Source of the DNA: JAWXTS01 sp044433305
Lineage (GTDB): Bacteria > Bacteroidota > Bacteroidia > Bacteroidales > Rikenellaceae
Length of the DNA: 36,154 nt
NCBI GenBank assembly: GCA_044433305.1
Contig: JAWXTS010000009.1
Coordinates: forward strand, 1-36,154
Reading direction: 5' to 3'
A program made the position numbers and the translations under genes. Below, piece after piece: positions 8,817 through 15,910 of this stretch; the first letter of the stretch is position 1, and each line of letters begins with the position of its first letter. The notes below the pieces were generated by a model. The model did no database searches. It saw nothing but the letters and a program-made list of their open reading frames with translations, and was not told the origin of the DNA.

Positions 8817-9619
8817 TGGCTAAGGTCACTGATAGTACAACGACATATAGCACTCCAGCATTTGTTGACACCATGGCGCTAGAGGATAGTACTATGTTTG
8901 GCTCAAAGACTGAGCTTGTAACCCAGAGCATAGATGCGCCCACTCAGACCCCTCTGGTCAATGCTGTGCTTACCGACAACACTGTTTATCAGGTAAGTTT
9001 GATAATGCTGTTTATATTATTCTTTGCCAACACATACAGATATAGCGAGCTGTTGGGACTACTCTTAAAGGTCATAACGAGAAAATCTTTCCTCGAGCGC
9101 CTCTACTCAGAACGCTCGAACCTCTTTAAGCAATATATGCGCAACACTACCATAATAGGAGGTGTGTTGATAGCCCTATTGGCAGTAAGGGTTTTTCAGG
9201 GTTATTTTATCGAGCAGTCACTAGAGTTCCTTGAAGACGCCCAAATGCTGACCCTAGCAGCCATGGCCATAGTGATACTGATTTCTCTCTACCGCTTTAT
9301 TATTACAAGGATTTTAGCCTTCATCTCAAATCAAGTCGACTTCTTTAAAAAGCATAATTATATAAGCAATATCTACTGGGTTGTTGGCACCAATCTCATT
9401 GCTCCTTTGTTTATTTTTGGAGCAAATTACCACAACCTCACAGGAGAAATAATATTAGAAATCATACTATTATTCTCTGTTTTTACATTAATTCTTTACT
9501 TATACAATAGCTTTTTGTTTTTTATTAAACAAAAAGTTTCGAATTTGCAATGGATTTTGTATCTTTGTGCCGTCGATATTTTCCCAGTCAGTCTAATTAT
9601 TGCTCTGTGGAAAATCTGA
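8816..9619 (+). CDS. DUF4271 family membrane protein, 267 aa
   Basis: A polytopic inner-membrane protein of unknown function. Seen: a polar N-terminal stretch of about 60 residues, then hydrophobic segments at about residues 60-80, 115-130, 145-165, 190-207 and 213-233, and a last one at about 245-262. I recognise it from this pattern and from its place directly before hemD, where Bacteroidales genomes carry a DUF4271 protein. The start ATG overlaps the stop of the kinase gene by one base. Its 3' end contains the promoter motif that should drive hemD. No catalytic motif is visible. Confidence 0.8.
   Translation: MAKVTDSTTTYSTPAFVDTMALEDSTMFGSKTELVTQSIDAPTQTPLVNAVLTDNTVYQVSLIMLFILFFANTYRYSELLGLLLKVITRKSFLERLYSERSNLFKQYMRNTTIIGGVLIALLAVRVFQGYFIEQSLEFLEDAQMLTLAAMAIVILISLYRFIITRILAFISNQVDFFKKHNYISNIYWVVGTNLIAPLFIFGANYHNLTGEIILEIILLFSVFTLILYLYNSFLFFIKQKVSNLQWILYLCAVDIFPVSLIIALWKI
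9560..9567 (+). promoter_or_regulatory. Internal Bacteroidetes -7 promoter motif for hemD-rnpA-yidD
   Basis: TATCTTTG fits TAnnTTTG and lies inside the last codons of the DUF4271 gene, 83 bases before the hemD start. A TTTG 12 bases upstream is too close to be a normal -33 element. It would let hemD, rnpA and yidD be expressed apart from the kinase operon. Confidence 0.5.
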
Positions 9620-9650
9620 ACAGTAATTAATTATCAAGACTTTTTATATT

Positions 9651-10502
9651 TTGAAGATTAAAAACATCCTGATTTCACAACCTGCGCCAGCATCCCTAGA
9701 CAAATCTCCGTTCTATGAGATTATTCAGAAGTATGAACTATCAATGGACTTTTATCCACTGATTAAAATTGTCGGCGTTAGTCTTAAAGACTTTCGCAGC
9801 CAACGCGTCGACATACTATCTCACACGGCCATAGTATTTACTAGCCGCGCTATGATAGACAACTTCTTCCGTATATGCGAAGAAGCACGCATCTCTGTGC
9901 CTGAAGGAATGAAGTACTTTTGCAATAGCGAGGCCATAGCCCTCTATCTGCAAAAATACATCGTCTATCGTAAACGTAAAATATTCTTTGCTAACGGCAC
10001 CTTCTCAAACTTCATGGAGGTTATCATGAAGCACAAAGAAGAGACCTTCTTGATAACTTTCTGCGAGCCATACAAGCCTGAGCTTACAAATACCATGGAA
10101 AAACTAGGTTTGAAGTTTAGCTCAGTGGTCTTGGCAAAAACCAAAACCGCAGATATGTCAAATCTGGACATCGATAAATATGATATGATGGTCGTGTACA
10201 GTGGCTCAGATATAAAGTCTATCAAAGATACTTATGGAGATAGAGAGAGACTACCTCGACTAGCGACCTTCGGTAACGCTACCTCACAGAGAGCATCAGA
10301 TGAAGGATTCTCAATCAGCGTCATGGCCCCAACGCCACAAGCTCCATCTATGGTCAAGGCCTTGGATATCTTTATCGAGAAGTTTAACAATGGAGAAGAA
10401 ATACCTCCTGTGGTTGTTGAAGAAAAGAAACTTGGCGAAGAGTTTATCAAGTCTCAAGCGACAAAAACAACTCGTCGTCGCTCTACAACACCAAAACCAT
10501 AG
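9651..10502 (+). CDS. hemD: Uroporphyrinogen-III synthase (HemD family), 283 aa
   Basis: The family closes and isomerises hydroxymethylbilane to uroporphyrinogen III in tetrapyrrole synthesis. Seen: a two-lobed HemD-like protein with FTSRAMIDNFF and KYFCNSEAIALYLQKY in the first half and MVVYSGSDIKSIKD and FGNATSQRASDEG in the second, then a basic, Lys/Arg-rich tail of about 40 residues. Start: the frame opens with TTG at 9651. The protein read from there (MKIKNILISQPAP) fits the family N terminus as I remember it from Bacteroides, and no ATG lies nearby, so TTG is the likely start. No other heme genes are in the window. Since many Bacteroidales lack full heme synthesis, its true role could differ. 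Confidence 0.85.
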   Translation: MKIKNILISQPAPASLDKSPFYEIIQKYELSMDFYPLIKIVGVSLKDFRSQRVDILSHTAIVFTSRAMIDNFFRICEEARISVPEGMKYFCNSEAIALYLQKYIVYRKRKIFFANGTFSNFMEVIMKHKEETFLITFCEPYKPELTNTMEKLGLKFSSVVLAKTKTADMSNLDIDKYDMMVVYSGSDIKSIKDTYGDRERLPRLATFGNATSQRASDEGFSISVMAPTPQAPSMVKALDIFIEKFNNGEEIPPVVVEEKKLGEEFIKSQATKTTRRRSTTPKP

Positions 10503-10565
10503 TTAAGTGCCTACAAGCAAGCACTTAACACATAAATATAAACCTCAAGGCAAAAAATATAGTTG

Positions 10566-11000
10566 ATGAGCACAACCCAAGGATACTCATTTCCCAAGTC
10601 GGCTCGTTTGACGAGTACCAAGGCCATCTCGCACCTCTATGAGAATGGTCAGCGTGGTGGCTGCAAGCCCCTAAGGTACGTTATTCATTGCCAGAGCTGT
10701 CAGGATGAACAGAATACAAAAGTACTGGTTTCGGTACCCAAGCGACTTTTTAAGCGCGCAGTACATCGAAACAAACTTAAAAGGCGCATACGCGAAGCAT
10801 ACAGACTTCGCTACACCCGCCTAGAAACACTAGCCACAGAGCACAACATCAACATACATCTAGGTGTTATGTACTCTTGGGACAAGCAAGTGGAATTTAA
10901 AATTATAGACGATGCAATGGAAAAACTTATATCAGGTATCGAAAAAAGCATTGAGGAAGGCAAGCATCTTCCCGCTCGAAGTACTGATATTCTTCTATAA
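10566..11000 (+). CDS. rnpA: Ribonuclease P protein component, 144 aa
   Basis: The small basic protein that, with the catalytic RNA, cuts the 5' leader from pre-tRNAs. Seen: the hallmark basic helix KRAVHRNKLKRRIREAYR (canonical RNR motif) and the preceding VLVSVPKRLFK strand. The ATG at 10566 is preferred over a TTG three bases earlier. It sits between hemD and yidD, without rpmH or yidC, a layout known in Bacteroidales. The last 89 bases overlap the yidD frame. Confidence 0.95.
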   Translation: MSTTQGYSFPKSARLTSTKAISHLYENGQRGGCKPLRYVIHCQSCQDEQNTKVLVSVPKRLFKRAVHRNKLKRRIREAYRLRYTRLETLATEHNINIHLGVMYSWDKQVEFKIIDDAMEKLISGIEKSIEEGKHLPARSTDILL

Positions 11001-11172
11001 AAATTGCATCTCCCCATTTACACCCGGAGCATGTCGTTTTACGCCCACATGCTCTAGCTATGCCCTCGAAGCCTTGCGCCGCCACGGCCTTTTTAAGGGC
11101 AGCTATCTAACTGTCAAAAGGTTGCTCAGGTGCAATCCATGGGGTGGTAGCGGTTATGATCCCGTACCCTAG
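10912..11172 (+). CDS. yidD: Membrane protein insertion efficiency factor YidD, up to 86 aa
   Basis: A small membrane-associated protein that helps YidC-dependent insertion of inner-membrane proteins. Seen: the family core FYKNCISPFTPGACRFTPTC, SSYALEALRRHG and RLLRCNPWGGSGYDPVP, with the three conserved cysteines. The ATG at 10912 lies 89 bases inside rnpA. A TTG at 10951 would give a shorter protein closer to the usual length and is a fair alternative. Translation is probably coupled to rnpA. Confidence 0.93.
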   Translation: MQWKNLYQVSKKALRKASIFPLEVLIFFYKNCISPFTPGACRFTPTCSSYALEALRRHGLFKGSYLTVKRLLRCNPWGGSGYDPVP

Positions 11173-11258
11173 AATATAAAAATCAATATAAATCAGCATG
11201 AAAATACTACATAAGAGCTAGTTATTAACATAAAATTTCTTAAAACAAATAAATGTGT

Positions 11259-11266
11259 TATATTTG
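11259..11266 (+). promoter_or_regulatory. Bacteroidetes -7 promoter motif for the etfBA-acd operon
   Basis: TATATTTG fits TAnnTTTG. Transcription from here would begin near 11272, so the true start of etfB is the ATG at 11318, not an earlier in-frame codon at 11255 that overlaps the promoter. Confidence 0.65.
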
Positions 11267-11317
11267 CATTTAGTTTTGAAATGTAGTATACAGCATAATA
11301 GAATCATAAAAAACAGT

Positions 11318-12196
11318 ATGAAAAAAGGCTTAAAGATCGTAGTATTGGCGAAACAAGTGCCAGATACTCGTAATGTGGGTAAAGACGCTATGAAGGAGGA
11401 CGGAACTATCAACCGTGCGGTACTTCCAGCAATTTTTAACCCCGAAGATTTGAACGCACTAGAGCAGGCGTTACTGTTGAAAGACAAATTCGAAGGCAGC
11501 ACAGTCGAAATATTGACTATGGGACCAGGTCGTGCAGCAGAAATTATCCGTGAAGGATTGTTCCGCGGTACAGACGGTGGCGTACTTCTTTCTGACAGAA
11601 AGTTCGCAGGATCAGATACCCTAGCGACTTCTTACGCATTGTCTTGCGCAGTCAAAAACATGAACCCAGATATCATCTTTGCAGGACGTCAAGCAATCGA
11701 TGGAGATACAGCACAAGTAGGACCTCAAGTAGCCGAGAAACTTGGCTGGCCTCAGGTTACCTATGCAGAACAGGTTACTGAATGTGATGGCGAGCAAATC
11801 GTTATCAAACGTCGCCTTGAGCATGGCACAGAGTTAGTATCTTGTCCACTTCCACTTGTTGTGACAGTAAACGGCTCGGCTGACGAGTGCCGCCCACGTC
11901 AAGCAAAACTTGTTATGAAGTACAAGAACGCTCGCACCACAAACGAGATTCAAGAAGCTGGCGAGGACTACTACGCAGACATCCGTGCAAGCCGCCCTTA
12001 CCTAAACATCAACGAGTGGAGCACAGCAAACGTAGAAACAGAAGAACAACAACTTGGCCTTACAGGTTCTCCAACCAAGGTTAAGAAAGTAGATAATATC
12101 GTATTCCAAGCTAAAGAAGTGCTACACCTTAGCTCTACTGACGAGGATATCGATAAACTTATGAAAGAGCTTATCTCTTCTCACACATTAGGTTAA
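11318..12196 (+). CDS. etfB: Electron transfer flavoprotein, beta subunit, 292 aa
   Basis: The small subunit of the heterodimeric electron transfer flavoprotein, which takes electrons from acyl-CoA dehydrogenases. Seen: the ETF domain fold from the N-terminal VVLAKQVPDTRN through NPEDLNALEQALLLKD, TMGPGRAAEIIREGL and FAGRQAIDGDTAQVGPQVAE, the typical nucleotide-binding stretch. It is somewhat longer than E. coli-type subunits, with a C-terminal arm of about 40 residues that would wrap around EtfA. It is followed 19 bases later by etfA and then an acyl-CoA dehydrogenase, which fixes the pathway. Whether this is a bifurcating ETF, with a second FAD that can reduce ferredoxin, cannot be judged by eye. 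Confidence 0.96.
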   Translation: MKKGLKIVVLAKQVPDTRNVGKDAMKEDGTINRAVLPAIFNPEDLNALEQALLLKDKFEGSTVEILTMGPGRAAEIIREGLFRGTDGGVLLSDRKFAGSDTLATSYALSCAVKNMNPDIIFAGRQAIDGDTAQVGPQVAEKLGWPQVTYAEQVTECDGEQIVIKRRLEHGTELVSCPLPLVVTVNGSADECRPRQAKLVMKYKNARTTNEIQEAGEDYYADIRASRPYLNINEWSTANVETEEQQLGLTGSPTKVKKVDNIVFQAKEVLHLSSTDEDIDKLMKELISSHTLG

Positions 12197-12215
12197 CCAA
12201 CAAAAAATTAGAACA

Positions 12216-13235
12216 GTGAACAACGTATTTGTATATTGCGAAATAGAAAATGGTAAGGTTGCTGACGTATCGTTAGAACTGCTTACCAAAGGCCGCTCTT
12301 TGGCCGATACTTTGGGCTGTGATCTAGAGGCTTTGGCTATTGGACACAACCTAGCTGGCGTAGAGAAAGAGCTTACAGCTTATGGCGCTGACACTATCCA
12401 CGTGGCAGACGACGCTGAACTTTACCCTTATCGTACCCTACCTCACACATCTATCGTGTGTGGTATCTTCAAAGAAGAAAAACCTCAGATTGCCCTATTC
12501 GGAGCAACAACTCTTGGTCGTGATTTGGGTCCACGCGTATCTTCAGCTCTTTACAGCGGTCTTACAGCTGACTGTACTAGCCTTGAGATTGGCCCTCACT
12601 CAGACAAGAAAGCAGGTAAAGAATATACTGACCTACTATACCAAATCCGCCCAGCCTTTGGTGGTAACATCATTGCAACTATCATCAACCCAGAGCAACG
12701 CCCTCAGATGGCAACTGTTCGCGAGGGTGTTATGCGCAAAGAGCTTTACGCTAAACAAGCTAAGGGCGAGGTTAAAGTAGTAGACTTCAAAAAATACCTT
12801 AACGACGTAGACTTCGCAGTTAAGATTATTGAGCGTCACATCGAAGAGCAAAAAATCGATATGAAAGGTGCTCCAGTAATCGTAGCTGGTGGCTATGGCG
12901 TTGGTAGCGAGGAGGGATTTGCACTTCTAGCCGAACTAGCTGAGTTGCTAGGTGGCGAGGTTGGTGCATCTCGCGCAGCAGTAGACTCTGGCTGGGCTGA
13001 CCACTCACGCCAAATTGGCCAAACAGGTGTTACTGTTCGTCCTAAACTATTTATCTCTTGCGGTATCTCTGGACAAGTTCAGCACACAGCAGGTATGGAC
13101 GAGTCGGCTATCATCATCTCTATCAACAACGACCCTGAGGCTCCAATTCACAAAATTGCAGACTACGCTATTACAGGTGACTTGAATGTGGTAATTCCTA
13201 AGATGATTAAATATTACAAACAGAATTCGAAATAA
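12216..13235 (+). CDS. etfA: Electron transfer flavoprotein, alpha subunit, 339 aa
   Basis: The large subunit of the electron transfer flavoprotein; its C-terminal domain holds FAD. Seen: an N-terminal ETF domain, a linker, and the C-terminal FAD-binding domain with VAGGYGVGSEEGF, GASRAAVDSGWADHSRQIGQ, SCGISGQVQHTAGM and INNDPEAPIHKIADYAITGD, all classic EtfA blocks. The start is GTG at 12216, 19 bases after etfB; no better ATG fits the conserved N terminus. It is separated by only 2 bases from the acyl-CoA dehydrogenase gene. Confidence 0.97.
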   Translation: MNNVFVYCEIENGKVADVSLELLTKGRSLADTLGCDLEALAIGHNLAGVEKELTAYGADTIHVADDAELYPYRTLPHTSIVCGIFKEEKPQIALFGATTLGRDLGPRVSSALYSGLTADCTSLEIGPHSDKKAGKEYTDLLYQIRPAFGGNIIATIINPEQRPQMATVREGVMRKELYAKQAKGEVKVVDFKKYLNDVDFAVKIIERHIEEQKIDMKGAPVIVAGGYGVGSEEGFALLAELAELLGGEVGASRAAVDSGWADHSRQIGQTGVTVRPKLFISCGISGQVQHTAGMDESAIIISINNDPEAPIHKIADYAITGDLNVVIPKMIKYYKQNSK

Positions 13236-13237
13236 TC

Positions 13238-14968
13238 ATGGCTAACTTTTTTTTAGATAATAAAGATATTCAGTTTCACCTTACTCATCCTTTGATGAAG
13301 AAGATTGTGGAGCTTAAAGAGAGAAATTTCGCCGACAAAGATACATTCGATTACGCTCCTATAAACTTTGAGGACGCAATGGAAAACTATCGTGAGGTAT
13401 TGTCAATCTTGGGTGAGATTTGTGGCGATGTTATCGCTCCAAATGCAGAAGGTGTAGACCACGACGGCCCTAAGGTTGTTAACGATCACGTAGAGTATGC
13501 TCCAGGCACATCACGCAATATTGAGGCTATCGGCAAAGCAGGTCTTTGGGGTATCACCCTACCTCGCCAGTACGAAGGTCTTAACTTCCCTCTAGTATGC
13601 TTCGTTGTAGCAAACGAGATGGTTGCACGTGGTGACGTTGGTTTCGAGAACATCTGGGGTCTTCAGGACTGTGCAGAGACTCTAAACGAATTTGCTAGCG
13701 AAGAAATCAAAGCAGAATTCTTGCCTATGGTAAGCCGTGGCGCAACATGCGCTATGGACCTTACAGAGCCAGATGCAGGTAGTGACCTTCAGGCAGTTAT
13801 GCTTAAAGCGACTTACGACCAGGAGCAAGGCACTTGGTTGTTGAACGGTGTGAAACGCTTTATCACTAACGGTGATGGCGAGGTATCACTTGTTCTTGCA
13901 CGTAGCGAGGAAGGAACTAAAGATGCTCGTGGATTGTCAATGTTCGTTTACGATCGCAAACACATGGCCGTTAAGGTTCGCCGCATCGAGAACAAGATGG
14001 GCATCAAGGGTTCTCCAACTTGCGAGTTGGTGTTCACTAACGCCCCAGCTCAGCTTGTAGGTGACCGCAAAATGGGTCTTATCAAATATGTAATGTCTCT
14101 TATGAACGCTGCCCGCTTGGGTATCGGTGCTCAGTCAACAGGTCTTTCTGAGGCTGCTTACCGCGAGGCATTGAAATATGCTCACGAGCGCGAGCAGTTT
14201 GGCAAACCTATTATCCAGTTCCCAGCTGTTTACGAGATGCTTTCTAACATGAAGGCTAAGCTTTACGGTTCTCGTGCATTGCTATATGAGACAACACGTT
14301 TCGTAGAGATTTACAAACAATATAACCACATAGCTAAAGAGCGCAAGCTAGAGAAAGAGGAGCGCGCAGAGAGCAAAGCCTATGCACGTTTGGCTGATGC
14401 CTTCACTCCACTTTTGAAACTTATGACCAGCGAGTACTGTAACCAAATGGCTTATGACGCAGTTCAAATCCACGCAGGTTCTGGTTATATGAAAGACTAC
14501 CCAGTAGAGCGTCTATACCGTGATGCACGTATCACAAACATCTATGAGGGTACAACTCAGCTTCAGGTTGTTGCGGCAATACGCCACGTCACAACAGGTA
14601 CTTTCCTTGAGAAAATCAAAGAGTACGAGTCTTTCGACTACTCAGAGCAATCAGCGTCTACACTTGCTAAGCTAGTAGGTATGCGCAAGCTATACGAAGA
14701 GGCTGTTGAGACTGCAACCAAAGACAATAACCTAGAGGCTATCGACCTACACGCACGTCGTATGGTTGAGATGGCAGGTCACCTTGTAATCTCTCACTTG
14801 TTGTTGCAACAAAGCGAGCAGGTTGACGAGTACCGCAACTCGGCTATGGTTTATGCTAAACATGGCGAGGCTCAGTGTGCTGCTGCTCATAAATTTATCA
14901 TGGAGTCAGGATGTGGCGACATAGATCTTTATAGCGCAGTAAAAAGCGAGTTCACAGAGCAGCTATAA
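13238..14968 (+). CDS. Acyl-CoA dehydrogenase with C-terminal extension, 576 aa
   Basis: A FAD enzyme that introduces an alpha-beta double bond into acyl-CoA, or reduces enoyl-CoA in fermentation, with ETF as partner. Seen: an N-terminal helical domain; the middle domain with CAMDLTEPDAGSDL and FITNGD; the C-terminal helical domain; and the catalytic base Glu437 in NIYEGTTQLQ. A further C-terminal region of about 120 residues places it in the long (~570-600 aa) class rather than the ~380 aa butyryl-CoA dehydrogenases. It is the last gene of etfB-etfA-acd. Substrate chain length cannot be read from the sequence. Butyrate or branched-chain metabolism is plausible, as in Porphyromonas-like fermenters. 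Confidence 0.95.
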   Translation: MANFFLDNKDIQFHLTHPLMKKIVELKERNFADKDTFDYAPINFEDAMENYREVLSILGEICGDVIAPNAEGVDHDGPKVVNDHVEYAPGTSRNIEAIGKAGLWGITLPRQYEGLNFPLVCFVVANEMVARGDVGFENIWGLQDCAETLNEFASEEIKAEFLPMVSRGATCAMDLTEPDAGSDLQAVMLKATYDQEQGTWLLNGVKRFITNGDGEVSLVLARSEEGTKDARGLSMFVYDRKHMAVKVRRIENKMGIKGSPTCELVFTNAPAQLVGDRKMGLIKYVMSLMNAARLGIGAQSTGLSEAAYREALKYAHEREQFGKPIIQFPAVYEMLSNMKAKLYGSRALLYETTRFVEIYKQYNHIAKERKLEKEERAESKAYARLADAFTPLLKLMTSEYCNQMAYDAVQIHAGSGYMKDYPVERLYRDARITNIYEGTTQLQVVAAIRHVTTGTFLEKIKEYESFDYSEQSASTLAKLVGMRKLYEEAVETATKDNNLEAIDLHARRMVEMAGHLVISHLLLQQSEQVDEYRNSAMVYAKHGEAQCAAAHKFIMESGCGDIDLYSAVKSEFTEQL

Positions 14969-15012
14969 TTCTTTAAGATAGCACAGACGTAGGAATACGT
15001 TTTACAATACTA

Positions 15013-15062
15013 GAACAAAGGGAACAACTAACGATATTGTTGGTTATTCCCTTTGTTCATTT
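15013..15062 (+). terminator. Long hairpin, likely terminator of the etfBA-acd operon
   Basis: A near-continuous 20-bp stem (15013-15032 with 15039-15058, one C-A mismatch, one G-T pair) has a 6-base loop. The outer 12 pairs, GAACAAAGGGAA with TTCCCTTTGTTC, are perfect. The following tract TTCATTT is only weakly U-rich, so it may also protect the mRNA 3' end. Confidence 0.75.
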
Positions 15063-15065
15063 AAG

Positions 15066-15179
15066 ACAGGGCTAAGATGCGAATGACTGCAACACTCTGG
15101 TTTTCAGTCTACCGCAGCAAATGTGTGTGGCACAGGACTTAGAATTTAATCAAGCATAAGATAGATAGTTATTTTCTGT
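15066..15179. repeat. Interspersed structured repeat, copy B
   Basis: A diverged copy of the element at 5178-5301, in the same orientation and again just behind a terminator hairpin. The central stem is kept: 15099-15110 pairs with 15135-15146 at 11 of 12 positions counting wobbles, with its single mismatch at the same place as in copy A. The outer arms have changed (ACAGGG at 15066-15071 with TTCTGT at 15174-15179) but can still pair, then continue after a bulge. The apical hairpin of copy A is missing through a short deletion. The rest of the 14969-15317 gap is AT-rich and holds an inverted repeat and a promoter motif. Confidence 0.55.
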
Positions 15180-15210
15180 TATCTACAATAAACCTGCAAT
15201 TTTTGCGTTA

Positions 15211-15254
15211 AATTTAAACATTTTTGTATATAATAATACTAATACGTTTAAATT
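15211..15254. repeat. 9-bp perfect inverted repeat upstream of the HD-domain gene
   Basis: AATTTAAAC at 15211-15219 and GTTTAAATT at 15246-15254 are separated by 26 AT-rich bases. They end about 35 bases before the -7 motif of the next gene, so a regulator-binding site is possible. In such AT-rich DNA chance is also possible. Confidence 0.3.
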
Positions 15255-15288
15255 GAAACATAATTATATCAACTCTATAAAAAACCAC

Positions 15289-15296
15289 TACATTTG
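15289..15296 (+). promoter_or_regulatory. Bacteroidetes -7 promoter motif for the HD-domain gene
   Basis: TACATTTG fits TAnnTTTG and lies 21 bases before the ATG at 15318. No clear -33 element. Confidence 0.55.
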
Positions 15297-15317
15297 TTAC
15301 TCTGGCAATAGTTATTA

Positions 15318-15830
15318 ATGATGGAAGCTATAAAAGATATAATCGCAAACATGGTTATTGAGTACTATGGTCGCTATGAATCTAAGTATGAAGACTTGGT
15401 TCATACCCAACAAGTGGTCAGCTATACTCGCCTAATAGCCGTGGGAGAAGGACTAGCCCCCAAGAGGGTCTCTATGCTTGAGGCAGCAGCGTGGTTACAC
15501 GATATAGGCTGTCCTCAATCTAAAGAGATTTACGGCAATTCTGAGCCTATAAACCAACAGAAGGTAGGGGAAGAGGTCAGCCGTGAGCTACTTGCAAGCA
15601 TATCGGTGATTCCAGAGCAAAACAAGCAGTGGCTTATTGATGTTGTTGCAACCCATCACCAACACGCCAGTGCCATAAAGCTAGGTTTTGAGCCCTTATA
15701 CGAGTCCGATCTAATAGTTAACATACTATCAGGATATCACCACATATCTAAGGCTGGCGACTTGTACAAGAAGCTGATGGCTAGTAAAACTGGCAAAAGG
15801 ATTTTCAAAACCCTTATAGATATTGAGTAG
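15318..15830 (+). CDS. HD-domain metal-dependent phosphohydrolase, 170 aa
   Basis: HD-domain proteins are mostly metal-dependent phosphohydrolases acting on nucleotides or other phosphoesters. Seen: His29 in LVHTQQV, the His61-Asp62 pair in WLHDIG, a THHQHAS stretch and a later aspartate in ESDLIVNIL, which match the HD order H...HD...D. The protein is a single small domain with no transmembrane segment, so it is cytoplasmic. Two ATG codons stand in tandem at 15318 and 15321; either may be used. An AraC-type regulator follows 80 bases later on the same strand. The substrate cannot be inferred. Confidence 0.88.
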   Translation: MMEAIKDIIANMVIEYYGRYESKYEDLVHTQQVVSYTRLIAVGEGLAPKRVSMLEAAAWLHDIGCPQSKEIYGNSEPINQQKVGEEVSRELLASISVIPEQNKQWLIDVVATHHQHASAIKLGFEPLYESDLIVNILSGYHHISKAGDLYKKLMASKTGKRIFKTLIDIE

Positions 15831-15910
15831 CAGAGCTTTAGCTCGCATCTCACATCACCACCACCTCACAAGAATTATTATATTACTAAAAATATACAAA
15901 CCCAAATGTT

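Noticed and set aside
11255..11317. Extended N terminus of EtfB
   Set aside because: The upstream start lies inside the TATATTTG promoter motif, and the extension does not resemble the family.
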